DNA of 64,000 nucleotides from Apostichopus japonicus. Taxonomy: Eukaryota; Echinodermata; Holothuroidea; Aspidochirotida; Stichopodidae. The stretch is from positions 717,001-781,000 of the forward strand of contig NC_092580.1 in NCBI RefSeq assembly GCF_037975245.1, given 5' to 3'. Positions 1-8,345 of this stretch are shown here, piece after piece. The position numbers and the translations under genes are program-made. The first letter of the stretch is position 1; each line of letters opens with the position of its first letter. The notes beneath the pieces were generated by a model. The model ran no database searches and was not told the origin of the DNA. It was given only the letters and a program-made list of their open reading frames with translations.

Positions 1-190
1 ATGGAATAAATTTCTTCCGATTCTGTGTTTATAAGGAAATTTCAGCTGAGCCCTGTTTTGTCACACATCTCATCAATATGCAGCAAAATCAAAATAGCAC
101 TGAAAACATTGCATTGGGTAACCAACCTGCTCAGCCCAATAAACTTTAGTCAGACCACATATGGTTGGTGAGCAATTGCAGATCAGGGTT
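1..190. other. Unannotated flank left of the 136-bp repeat
   Basis: AT-rich sequence with no convincing open frame on either strand. It may continue the relic transposon to its right, because the pseudogene at 760-2,971 reads leftwards towards it. No terminal inverted repeat or target-site duplication was recognised. Confidence 0.4.
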
Positions 191-729
191 TAATGTTAAG
201 CCCTGCCCACTCATTTCGTTGCACGATATCTGCACCAAAAGCAATAACGACCCTCCTTAGCTCGTCATTGCTGCAAGGATCACCTCAAACCAACCTACCA
301 TTCTTCAGATTGGAGCTAACAGTTATTAATGTTAAGCCCTGCCCACTCATTTCGTTGCACGATATCTGCACCAAAAGCAATAACGACCCTCCTTAGCTCG
401 TCATTGCTGCAAGGATCACCTCAAACCAACCTACCATTCTTCAGATTGGAGCTAACAGTTATTAATGTTAAGCCCTGCCCACTCATTTCGTTGCACGATA
501 TCTGCACCAAAAGCAATAACGACCCTCCTTAGCTCGTCATTGCTGCAAGGATCACCTCAAACCAACCTACCATTCTTCAGATTGGAGCTAACAGTTATTA
601 ATGTTAAGCCCTGCCCACTCATTTTGTTGCACGATATCTGCACCAAAAGCAATAACGACCCTCCTTAGCTCGTCATTGCTGCAAGGATCACCTCAAACCA
701 ACCTACCATTCTTCAGATTGGAGCTAACA
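191..729. repeat. 136-bp tandem repeat, about four copies
   Basis: Copies start at 191, 327, 463 and 599, each 136 bp; the last stops after about 131 bp, at 729. The copies are almost identical: the only difference I see is C to T in the CATTTCGTTG word of copy 4 (CATTTTGTTG). Such homogeneity implies a recent expansion or an assembly effect. The plus strand has a short ATG frame in each copy, but 136 is not a multiple of 3, so no frame runs through the array. On the minus strand each copy has a 34-codon open stretch ending in TAG, with GADI and RNEWAG motifs and an AG just upstream. It could be a tandemly duplicated exon of the neighbouring minus-strand relic. Confidence 0.95.
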
Positions 730-759
730 AGAGAACGTCAGCTAAAATCTATTTTGGTC

Positions 760-929
760 CTATTTCTTCTTCAAAGGAAGGCCTGTGGAACTGTTAGTAT
801 GTGTGTACAGCCCTTTCTCATTCACAGCCTTGACTCCATACGGCTCAAGCCAAGAGTTTCGAACTTCCCTTCTCTTCGGGCATCCTTTCCTGCATTCTGG
901 ACGAGAACACTAGAACCAACTTTGAAGGT
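760..929 (-). pseudogene. Integrase C-terminal GPY/F-type exon (frameshifted)
   Basis: The acceptor TTTTGTTTTATTCAG precedes a frame beginning TFKVGSSVLVQNAGKD, the start of the beta-rich C-terminal domain of Ty3/Gypsy- and Ginger-type integrases. After about 27 codons a one-base frameshift intervenes. The other frame then gives PYGVKAVNEKGLYTH, matching the GPY/F signature and the KGLY motif that follows, then TNSSTG and LPLKKK, and ends at TAG 762-760. That stop falls roughly where relatives go on with a few more residues, so it may be premature. The 136-bp repeat begins only 31 bp further on. Confidence 0.75.
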
Positions 930-1042
930 CTGAATAAAACAAAATCCAGCAAATATACATAAACATCATAATACAATGTATATGTTGCCATTCATTTAAC
1001 TACAGTCAGTTTTCAATGCACAACATAGCATTATGTAATAAC

Positions 1043-1241
1043 CTGTTTTGATTGCTGCCTTTAGTCAAAATTCTTTTTCTTGCCGTTCTTGGGCTTTGCC
1101 AATATTTTCTTTCACAAAACCTTTGATTATGTCCTGCGACTGTGACATGAGTTGTAAAACCCTCTCCCTCTGTGCATGGCTGCAGCAAGAGATTCTGGTT
1201 GGACAATGGAGTCTTCAATGTCGACTGGTAACAATGGCTCT
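1043..1241 (-). pseudogene. Integrase linker exon (two compensating frameshifts)
   Basis: The exon follows the acceptor ATATATCCAG and ends at the donor CAAAACAG|GTTATT. The split Arg codon is completed and the frame begins EPLLPVDIED, continuing the preceding FG-R as in FGREPxLPVDIE of the family. After LAAAM the coding-like frame shifts by one base to VLQLMSQSQDIIKG and VKENIGKAQERQEKEF. It then shifts back at a TTTT run (1,070-1,080 area) and meets a TAA. The two shifts cancel, so the exon length (1 + 198 nt) still fits the splice phase. The AQ.RQ.K segment matches the linker before the C-terminal domain of such integrases. Confidence 0.65.
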
Positions 1242-1819
1242 CTGGATATATGAAGATAAATTAACAATCAATTATTCCCAACACTTTGTTGACTGAAGAA
1301 TATTTAATTTTTTTTATATTTTATTTTCGCTATTAAGACCCTGGAACCATAAATTTGAGTCACATCACATACTCAAACCAGCAGAAATTAAAAACCAAAG
1401 TATATTCTGTGCTGTTATAGGTCCAAATTGCATACCAGCCCAAAATATGATATATAGTATATGAAAAACAAAACCAATGTCAGTGGCATTAATTGCATGT
1501 ATCTTAATTAATTGGCATGCTTTTATAGTTTAATGAATGTTCATCTTTTGTACTTGCTGAAGAGTGTACCATATACAGAGTTAATCTGTTTATTTGTTTA
1601 GGTGTTGTAACTTACATAGGGTTATTGGTGGTCCTCTATTTAGCAGTTTTTCCCTGTACCTGGGATGTGTCGAATGAGATTTTATCCTATAGAGGATCAG
1701 TGTAGCTATGCAGGATTTGTCCAAACTCTCTTGTCCCTGATTGCTTTTCTCTGTACAGTATATGACCTTTACAAATGTAAACCTCTATTCAGCAATGGTA
1801 GGTTTGAATTATTACAAAC

Positions 1820-2110
1820 CTTCCAAACATCACAACGAAAGGAGAAAGACCTGTTGAACCATGTTTTGCTGCACGGTACCCCATGAGAATGGAAGACAGT
1901 GTTTCATCCCAGTCATCTTGGTTTTGATTGACAACTTTGATGAGTGACATTTGCAGAGTTTGGTGGAATCTTTCATCCAGCCCATTGGTCTGTGGGTGGT
2001 AGCTGAAGGATACTCTGTGGCTCACCCCTGTCATGTCAAATAGGGACTTGTTCAGAGCATTAACAAATTCTCCTCTCTGGACTGAGATGAAAATTTTCAT
2101 GCACACAAAT
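1820..2110 (-). pseudogene. Integrase core exon 2 (catalytic Glu; second Asp lost)
   Basis: This 291-bp exon follows the acceptor TCCATTTATTTAG and ends at the donor GGAAG|GTTTGT. It encodes the second half of the core: GEFVNAL, then YHPQTNGLDERFHQTL with the expected catalytic Glu in DER, then QNQDDWDE, YRAAKHGSTGLSPF and VMFG. Where the family has SDQG, with the second catalytic Asp, this copy reads SVQRGEF, so Asp has become Val (GTC). The frame itself is uninterrupted through the exon. Reading on past the donor gives only about ten codons of non-homologous sequence to a TGA at 1,791-1,789, which supports splicing here. Confidence 0.88.
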
Positions 2111-2453
2111 CTAAATAAATGGAAAATTAAACAAGTTGTTAAAGTACTGGTTAGAGTAATGCAGTAAACTATTGGCATCTTCAGAGTGGCTGCGTGGTTT
2201 AATCAGGAGATTCTTTTAGCACTGATTTCAAAACAAGTAAGTTAAGCACTGACATAACACCTGGTCTTGGATGCACTGACCGTTATCCCACTAACATTTT
2301 ATTAACATTAACTTATAAAACAACTTCAAGAAATTTCTGTAACCATTTTGCCGCTTTCTGGGTCACAGGTAAAACTGAGAACAAATGCAGGTCTACGTAA
2401 CTAACTTCAAAAGTATGTTATGTAAAGTAAAAACAAAGTACATGGATATATAC

Positions 2454-2611
2454 CTGGCCATGGTTTCAAACAGAAAGTTTGCAACGGTTTATGCTGTTTC
2501 GTCTCTTACAGCAACAGCCTCTGGCAATTTTGAAAAATAGTCACATAGGGTTATGATGTACTTATTTCCATTGATGGTCTCTGCAAGGGGTCCAATCATA
2601 TCCACACCCAC
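2454..2611 (-). pseudogene. Integrase core exon 1 (first catalytic Asp)
   Basis: This 158-bp exon follows an excellent acceptor (TTTTCCTTTTTTTTTAG) and ends at a donor, CCAG|GTATAT. Its frame reads VGVDMIGPL, GNKYIITL, DYFSKLPEA and TVANFLFETMA, a strong match to the first half of an rve-type integrase core. The Asp of VDMIGP is the expected first catalytic residue. An in-frame TAA at 2,491-2,489 falls between DETA and TVANF, where the family has a sense codon, so it is a disabling mutation. The exon ends in phase 2 and the next exon completes an Arg codon. Confidence 0.85.
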
Positions 2612-2836
2612 CTAAAAAAAAAGGAAAATAGCATTCAGAACCATACACAATCATACCAACAACATTCTTGTACAGAACAGAATGCTGTATCAAATTTCGC
2701 AAATACTTTTGATACTGGACAGTGAAGCTTTTTTAATTTCAATGATTTAAATTGCATGATTTTGGCTTTTCTTGATTTAAAACTATTACTGCTCACACTT
2801 TTCAGCACAAAGCTCGGTGGCTGTTTATTGCTCCCG

Positions 2837-2971
2837 TTAGTCTAAACTCTTCGATCTTTTCCGTATCGATCTTTTTACATTTAATGTTGAATTTTCAGGG
2901 CACAGTCCTGACAAACGATATTTTCCAATGATACTGTACTCTTCATCGGTATCCAGCTCAGGAGAAGTCAT
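2837..2971 (-). pseudogene. Candidate N-terminal exon of the integrase relic
   Basis: An ATG at 2,971-2,969, with an in-frame TGA 9 nt upstream, opens 44 codons ending at TAA 2,839-2,837. The piece begins MTSPELDTDEEYS and contains KRSIRKRSKSL, a basic stretch I recognise from the N-terminal region of KRBA2-like integrases, just before the zinc-binding part. A +1 shift near the end (KSFRLTGAIN) would continue more like the family, suggesting a frameshift rather than a natural stop. No clear splice donor follows. It lies 226 bp upstream of the core exon on the same strand, which supports it being the first exon of the same gene. Confidence 0.45.
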
Positions 2972-4079
2972 CTTGTAATATCAGATCGGGCTAAGTAAGT
3001 TAACGGTCTCAACTCCTAATGCTTAACCGAGGCCAGAACAGTGCGTGCAAATATGCAACTACTAAGAATTTTGTGTGCCTGCGTGTTACACATTGAAATG
3101 TATTGCTTAGTATTAACAAGCATGGCCTGTGTTTAATAAATTTATGTCTTGTTGATCACTTTTCTTTGTTTCGAACTTGGAACCTATTAAGAGTTTATAT
3201 ATCTTTTTTAGTAAGGTTATCAATTAATAACATGTTTGTTTACTCATTATTATTGCCTTTAAATGAACAATATATGTTTTATTACTAAGTATTAGGTTAT
3301 ATTAGGTAAAGCATTGGTGGTGATGTCTGAAACAAGATCTATTTGGATAGGTGATGTTCGGAACAAGAGTCATGACAAAAAAATCTGAGAGGACATTACC
3401 CAAAACTGTCAGCTTTTGGTTAATATATATATGCTTATGTTGTGGTTTGATTTTATGGTATTTTGTTTCAATTACTTTCAATTTTGCTCTTTAAAGAGAA
3501 AACTGTAATTCAGGAAAAATTGTGATTTTTCTCACGATACTCTAATTTTTCTTTGAAAACATCATCAATATCATTGAAAACTTGTCTGATTATAGTAAAT
3601 TTTATGTTAATAAAGGAACTAACGACAGAATTCCCAAAATGTAGCAGTAATGGAGTGGCACCACCATTAAGAAAAGAACCACTTTTGGAAAATTTATAGA
3701 TTGTCACACTTTTCTACCATCTTGAATATAATTTCCGGAATAGTTTAAGGTCTGGTCAATTCTAATTCATAAATTGCAGATATTAATTATGTTTTTTTTT
3801 ATTTAGAATAGAAGTTCTGTACTGTAATTTGAAAATTTGCTACCTTTGGCAACCGTGAAACATGAACAGACGCAATTTCCAAAACGCTGATGTCAAACTC
3901 AAAGGTATAACAAACTTTTGTAAAATGTTGAAGACTTGCAGTGAGAGTTGTACAGTAAACCGCGAGAGTTGGAAGGCCTGCAAAACCCTACAGTAGCAAT
4001 AGTCATCGACTTTTGTTGTAAACGATTTTGCTGATGTACTGCATGAGCCTAGTCTAAGTCTTAACCCTATTGTTTTAAA
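2972..4079. other. AT-rich noncoding stretch
   Basis: Only short frames without recognisable motifs occur here, the longest about 65 codons. Codon use and composition give no reason to call a gene. It could be intron or intergenic DNA; no transposon ends were recognised. Confidence 0.4.
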
Positions 4080-5260
4080 CTCTAGCCAGTGGCAGTAGGC
4101 CAAATTGTATTGGCCTAATGGAATTTTTGGCTGAAACTGTAACTGTGTAAGGCCTAGCTAATTTAGAACTAGCCGTATGGCTGATAAGTCTGTTATCAAA
4201 TCTTCAATCAAAGCGTTGTTGCATAGCATGCTAGGTGCTTACCCTAGGAGTATCTTAGGCTAAGCCATTACAATCTTCCATATACTTATTGTAATACCAC
4301 CTGACTCCCCTGTCATTGGCCAAAAAAGGGGATATTGAATATCTACCCCATTTGGTAATGCTAGGCATACTTAATGCTCCTCTGCACAAATTCATGATTA
4401 ATTAAGCACACAGAGTATTTTTTCATAGGGCAAGCCAAACATGTCTTCATGCACAGGAAAGTAGTGCTGGCCATTAGATTTAGAGCACTTATGTTTACAA
4501 CCATACATGTTGACTGGTGAATTAATTAGGTGAGCTCAAGGATGAATCCTAGTGGCAGTATTGGGGGTAGTTTATGCTATCAAGTAACAAGTTCTTAATG
4601 CTCGAGTGAATTTGAGGAGGACTGTTTATCTATAGACAGTCTTGGCCTTCATGCATAGCATTTGGCCTAGTATGTATTGCTATGCCCATAGTAGTAGTAG
4701 GCTACTTCTTATGGCCATATTCAACTTCAATTCCTATGATCGAGATACACAGCATATAGGTCCATTAGGCCTAACTCAGTCCAGCTACTGTCAGGGTTGC
4801 ACTGGCATAACTAGGTCTAGGCTAGGCTTGTTATAACTCAGTCGTAGGCCTAGACTAAGCAAGGCATAGGCCTATGCTTGTTTGCTTTGATCTCAAATAA
4901 GTAGTAAGCCAAGCCTAAAATGGAACTGAACAGGAAATCCTGGACTTTATGACCAAAACATGCCGATCTACTCTTACTGTCGTAATACTAGTTGTTGAAG
5001 CCTAGCCTAGTACCGAGTAGTAGTACTAGTAGTGCCCATGGTCCTATGCCTATCCCCACCTCACACAGCTTGGTAGGCCTCTAGACCGTCATGCAATTGA
5101 AATTTTGTCTCCCAAATCTTTCGTCTTTGTACTTTGGTAGGCAAACCAAAAAAAACGAACTCTATCTCCATTATGCTGGCTACATTAGGCCGCACAGCAA
5201 GGCAAGATATTTTCTTTAAAACAATACAAAACCATTTTTAGCCTAGCCTACACACGTTTT
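4080..5260. repeat. Region rich in TAGGCCTA / GCCTAG words
   Basis: Variants of AGGCCTA, TAGGCC, GCCTAGCC and TAGGCTA recur about 16 times here, for example near 4,096, 4,111, 4,152, 4,257, 4,665, 4,766, 4,818, 4,848, 4,868, 5,003, 5,076, 5,184 and 5,241. They are not in a regular tandem order. Short GTAGTAGTACTAGTAGTG-type runs lie nearby (5,018-5,036). I recall such words as abundant in intergenic DNA of some marine invertebrates. No coding sequence is supported. Confidence 0.6.
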
Positions 5261-5329
5261 ATACAAAATATGTGTTTGTATGCCAGTGTCGTCTGCACAT
5301 TGCAAAAACTTAAAAGTTTTTGATTTAGG

Positions 5330-5518
5330 GTGGCATACTCCTATTAGAGTCTATATCAATCCGCTCGATTGTTCTCCTATCTCAGGAAAAGTGCCAAAAA
5401 GCAGCGGGAGAACATCTTTTGTGACCTTTTATCAATCATAATCTAGATTTTTGTGGCTTGCATGTTGAAGAGCATGAATGGAAGTACATATGGTGAGAAA
5501 ATTGGGTCAATTGAGGCA
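5330..5518 (+). repeat. Diverged direct duplication, copy 1
   Basis: This block starts GTGGCATACTCCTATTAGA and contains CTCAGGAAAAG, AAAAAGCAGC and GTGGCTTGCATGTTGAAGAG. It reappears 470 bp downstream with scattered substitutions and small indels. Weaker similarity continues right to an AAGTGACGA word near 5,583. A 73-codon minus-strand frame overlaps it (5,443-5,664), but it has no recognised motif and is not conserved in the second copy, so I do not call it a gene. It may be an old dispersed element or a local duplication. Confidence 0.85.
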
Positions 5519-5799
5519 ATTTTAGGCCTCTCGGGAGCAGCGTAGGAAATTTGTTTACCACTGAGTGAAGAGGTTTGTTTACAAGTGACGAAAACTTCCG
5601 GCTCGGATAGCAAAAAATCTACACGGTCATGGTACGGAAAATTGATGGTGCCATGAAAGGCCAACTTGTCAGCTATCCGGTGATGGGTAGCGTTTAGCTA
5701 GTGAAAACTTCTATCTAGACTTAGAGACCACATTACTTTTGTGATTTAGTGTGTAAGTCAATGGGGCTTTTAATGGGCGTATGCTACCTTAGGGTGCAG

Positions 5800-5984
5800 G
5801 TGGCATACTCCTATTAGAATCAATATCTATCCGCCCGATTGTTATTCAATCTCAGGAAAAGTTCCAAAAAGCAGCAGGAGAACATCTCTTTTTGACCCGT
5901 TATCAATCATGATCTGGGTTTTTCTGTGGCTTGCATGTTGAAGAGCATAAATGAACATACATATTGAGCAAAAATTGGGTCAAT
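5800..5984 (+). repeat. Diverged direct duplication, copy 2
   Basis: This is the second copy of the block at 5,330, with the same TGGCATACTCCTATTAGA start and GTGGCTTGCATGTTGAAGAG core, ending around TTGGGTCAATT. The copies differ by many point changes, so the duplication is old. The matching AAGTGACGA word of the weaker extension lies near 6,054. Confidence 0.85.
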
Positions 5985-6345
5985 TTAAAGGCATTGAAGA
6001 GTCGCCCCAAACCGCGTGCGGCCATCTGAAACAGTTAACTTTCCGTGGCTTGCAAGTGACGATTTGTTCGTGTCGCTACAAAATGCAGACAGTACAGTAA
6101 TGAAATGTGTTAACGTGTTATATAAGATGTCCAGCGCTGTATTGTCTGTACGCTATGCTGTAGGTATTGACCGCAGCTGTATGTACTGACTGTACACTAG
6201 TGTCTAATTACCGATGGTAGCAAGCTGTGTGTATTTTCTGGGATCGATGGTGGTGTCTAACACTTTTGTTACATCTCATTCGAAACTATAGGTCATGTTA
6301 CCGGCATTATACGTTTCTTTTTGCGCGAGTCTTCACACCCTTTAA
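5985..6345. other. Noncoding stretch before the LINE-like relic
   Basis: Nothing recognisable was seen apart from the weak tail of the duplicated block up to about 6,065. A short TGTA/GTAC-rich part lies at 6,140-6,200. Confidence 0.35.
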
Positions 6346-6655
6346 GTCCCCTCTAGGCCAAGAGAGGAGATGCTTATCCAACCAATTTTACATAACTCTC
6401 TCTTACGCGAAGAGAACGGTGAAACTGTTTTTAACAGTATTTTTATTGATGAGGATATTATTATGGTTGGCGACCTTATATATGAGGTCATCCCAACACA
6501 AATGCCATCAGAAACCGTTCATGAATGTATAACACTTACTATTCCCGAAAATCCCATTTCCTTGAATGAAGTACAGACGATTATTTCTATGGTAATGAAT
6601 GTATTACCCTAGAACTGGTTGACAGAGATCTATTCATCCGACAGAGTGGTATCTA
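6346..6655 (+). pseudogene. LINE-like reverse-transcriptase C-terminal fragment
   Basis: The frame is open from 6,346, with an ATG at 6,370, and stops at TAG 6,610-6,612. It contains ETVFNSIFIDEDIIMVGDL, followed by YEVIPTQMP and SLNEVQTIISMV. In many invertebrate non-LTR retrotransposons the region after the reverse-transcriptase domain has a similar order: a VFN.xFI segment, a G-I-x-x-V-G-D-L/I motif, and a helix ending in LP.xW. Reading past the TAG gives NWLTEIYSS, which fits the W motif, so the stop looks like damage. Only about 100 codons remain, with no catalytic motif. The assignment rests on motif memory; a small unrelated gene cannot be excluded. Confidence 0.45.
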
Positions 6656-6670
6656 GACAATCCGACTTAC

Positions 6671-6716
6671 ACAGGCGCGTATCCAGGGGGCGTTGAGGTG
6701 CTCGCTCCCCTGGGAG
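6671..6716. mobile_element. Transposon-end-like motif with hairpin
   Basis: The motif GCGTATCCAGGGGGCG is followed by a 7-bp perfect inverted repeat, CCAGGGG (6,683-6,689) and CCCCTGG (6,707-6,713), around a 17-nt loop. Related motifs (GGCGTATCCAGGGGGG and the complement) are common at ends of nonautonomous DNA elements in marine invertebrates. No partner end or target duplication was found, so the element type is open. Confidence 0.4.
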
Positions 6717-6840
6717 GAAATAGATGAGAGAAATTTAGAAAGAAGGAAAAAGGGAAAAAGAGGGGGAAGAGGAGGAAGGAGAGGAAGGAAGGGAAAAGAA
6801 AAAGAGGAAAGAGAGAAAAGGGAGAAAAGGAGGGAGTACA
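6717..6840. repeat. Polypurine (GA-rich) tract, about 124 bp
   Basis: The plus strand is almost pure A/G, built from GGAGGAAGGA, GGAAAAAGG and AGAGAGAAAAGGG type words, with only rare pyrimidines near its left end. Such homopurine tracts can form triplex (H-DNA) structures and may derive from an element tail. The proline/serine/phenylalanine-rich minus-strand frames over it are composition artefacts. Confidence 0.9.
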
Positions 6841-6928
6841 AGACTTGAAAAACGCCAAGACACCGGGAAGAGAAAGAGGAACAGTGACATAATTACAGCG
6901 CTGATCCCTATAATATACACAAGGTAGC

Positions 6929-6975
6929 CAGTGACGGATCGAGGATTTCGGAAGGGGCGTGCGTCTCACCCTACC
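6929..6975 (+). mobile_element. CAGTGACGGATC-type element end
   Basis: The motif CCAGTGACGGATCGAGGATT is followed by TCGGAAGGGGCG. It resembles the CAGTGGCGGATCCAGG... terminus I know from widespread short nonautonomous elements of marine invertebrates, diverged at several bases. A clean reverse-complement partner was not found to the right; a C-rich run at 7,488-7,498 could mark its decayed other side. The boundary is uncertain. Confidence 0.35.
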
Positions 6976-7033
6976 CCTTACACCAACAACTCCATTTTTG
7001 AGGTTTCCATTTTCCCTCTCTCACTAGTGTATA

Positions 7034-7038
<5 letters not shown>

Positions 7039-7124
<86 letters not shown>
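7039..7124. repeat. (AT)43 microsatellite
   Basis: An uninterrupted AT dinucleotide run of 86 bp, followed by four ATTC units (to about 7,140), an ATTTATTTG step and a T-run. It is self-complementary and may extrude as a cruciform. The apparent Tyr-Ile repeat frame through it is an artefact. Confidence 0.98.
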
Positions 7125-7127
<3 letters not shown>

Positions 7128-7145
7128 TTCATTCATTCATTTATT

Positions 7146-7718
7146 TGTTTTTTTTTTCACATAAATATTACAATGTGAATGGAAGTCTGCCTATGCTGGC
7201 AAAACAGAAGACTCCCATGATGAAAAGATAGAAAATAGTGAAAATAATGTTAATAACAATACGTATACGCTTCAATATGTGAATATGCTTCTTTGCGACT
7301 ATGCAGCTAAATCATAATTAATAAGACATGATAATTTCTTTAGCAAGACATTTACTAAACTACTATGGACGCACCCATCACTTCTTGAGATTGTTCCCAT
7401 CTGCATGAAAACGCGCGCCCCACAACCCTACGCCCCACCCGGCCTCTAATCGCTACCCGATGAGTTACGAAACTTAATTAGAGACCTCCCCCCCCCCCAG
7501 TACCAAAACCTTGACAAAATCCGACAACACACAACTTAATCGATAAAAGGTGATCGGGTTGTGTATGAGTCACGTCTAGAGGTCGTCCTCTGACCTACAT
7601 GGAGTGTGACCACTCCCGATTTTGCTATTTCCAAGAACAGGGTCCAAAAATTCCCAAGAAATCCAAAGGACACTGTACTTTATGGATATATAGCAATATC
7701 TAGCGATATCTAGGTATG
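7146..7718. other. Noncoding spacer between microsatellite and satellite array
   Basis: No coding signal or RNA gene is seen. It includes an 11-base C run (7,488-7,498) and a GATATATAGCAATATCTAGC-type AT-rich part just before the array. The array begins abruptly near 7,719. Confidence 0.5.
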
Positions 7719-8345
7719 GATTTTTGAATCCTGGGATCGAGACCAGGCCGCCGCAGTTTGCTTTTGCCGCGATCTTATACGGTATCGGGAACTTTAAGTA
7801 TTAGAAACGAACATAGATTTATATCAACTGCTGTCGTGGCGCGGTTGGTTGTGCTCTGTACCTCGAGAGCGTGACGTATTTTGGATCGCGGGCTCGAGAC
7901 CAGGCCAGCGCAGTTTGCTTTTGACGCGATCTTATACGGTCTCTTGAACTTTAAGTATTAGAAACGAACATAGATTTCTATCAACTGCTGTCGTGGCGCG
8001 GTTGGTTGTGCTCTGTACCTCGAGAGCGTGACGTATTTTGGATCGCGGGCTCGAGACCAGGCCAGCGCAGTTTGCTTTTGCCGCGATCTCATACGGTCTC
8101 TGGACCTTTAAGTATTAGAAACGAACATAGATTTCTATCAACTGCTGTCGTGGCGCGGTTGGTTGTGCTCTGTACCTCGAGAGCGTGACGTATTTTGGAT
8201 CGCGGGCTCGAGACCAGGCAAGCGCAGTTTGCTTTTGCCGCGATCTTATACGGTCTCTGGAGCTTTAAGTATTAGAAACGAACATAGATTTATATCAACT
8301 GCTGTCGTAGCGCGGTTGGTTGTGTTCTGTACCTCGAGAGCGTGA
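7719..8345 (+). repeat. Left array edge: variant monomers
   Basis: The array begins with a diverged partial monomer: TTTTTGAATCCTGGGATCGA (7,721-7,740) stands for the usual TTTTGGATCGCGGGCTCGA. The first full copies are spaced 157 bp (CCTCGAGAGC at 7,861, 8,018, 8,175 and 8,332). They have GGTTGTGCTC and, mostly, CCAGCGCAG (variants CCGCCGCAG, CAAGCGCAG) where inner monomers have TGGGGGCAG. The inner type starts near 8,370. The same edge variants recur singly inside the array, for example near 9,000, 10,412, 11,343 and 14,771. Confidence 0.9.

Larger units (their letters stand above)
760..2971 (-). pseudogene. Intron-containing transposon integrase pseudogene (Ginger/KRBA2-like)
   Basis: Five minus-strand pieces in the right order carry an N-terminal segment, the start of an integrase core, its second half, a linker and a C-terminal GPY/F-type domain. 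Introns between the last four pieces have GT-AG ends: 2,111-2,453, 1,242-1,819 and 930-1,042, with phases 2, 2 and 0 that keep the expected reading frame. Family knowledge: DDE integrases of this kind insert mobile DNA. Spliced versions with NGLDER and QDDWDE-type motifs are typical of Ginger DNA transposons and KRBA2/SCAND3-like genes, whereas Ty3/Gypsy pol genes normally lack introns. The copy is broken: TAA at 2,489-2,491, catalytic Asp changed to Val, two opposite frameshifts and a stop in the linker, one frameshift in the C-terminal part, and no zinc-binding exon. Family assignment comes from motif memory, not a search. Confidence 0.75.

Noticed and set aside
193-933. Short plus-strand ATG frames (67-110 codons) in the 136-bp repeat
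   Set aside because: They repeat only because the DNA repeats. The period is not a multiple of 3, and the rightmost one overlaps a convincing minus-strand integrase exon.
1789-2178. LTR retrotransposon (Ty3/Gypsy) pol fragment
   Set aside because: The integrase homology is interrupted by three consistent introns and no protease, reverse transcriptase or LTR is visible, so a spliced Ginger/KRBA2-like integrase fits better. It remains a fallback explanation.
3103-3288. 61-codon plus-strand frame in AT-rich DNA
   Set aside because: Leucine/serine-rich by composition only; no motif, no splice or start context.
5443-5664. 73-codon minus-strand frame
   Set aside because: No recognisable motif, and the overlapping duplicated copy at 5,800 does not keep the frame.
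6653-6969. Minus-strand proline/serine/phenylalanine-rich frames of 61-100 codons
   Set aside because: They are translations of the polypurine tract's complement; low-complexity artefacts.
6931-7164. 77-codon frame with a Tyr-Ile repeat
   Set aside because: It is the (AT)43 microsatellite read as codons.
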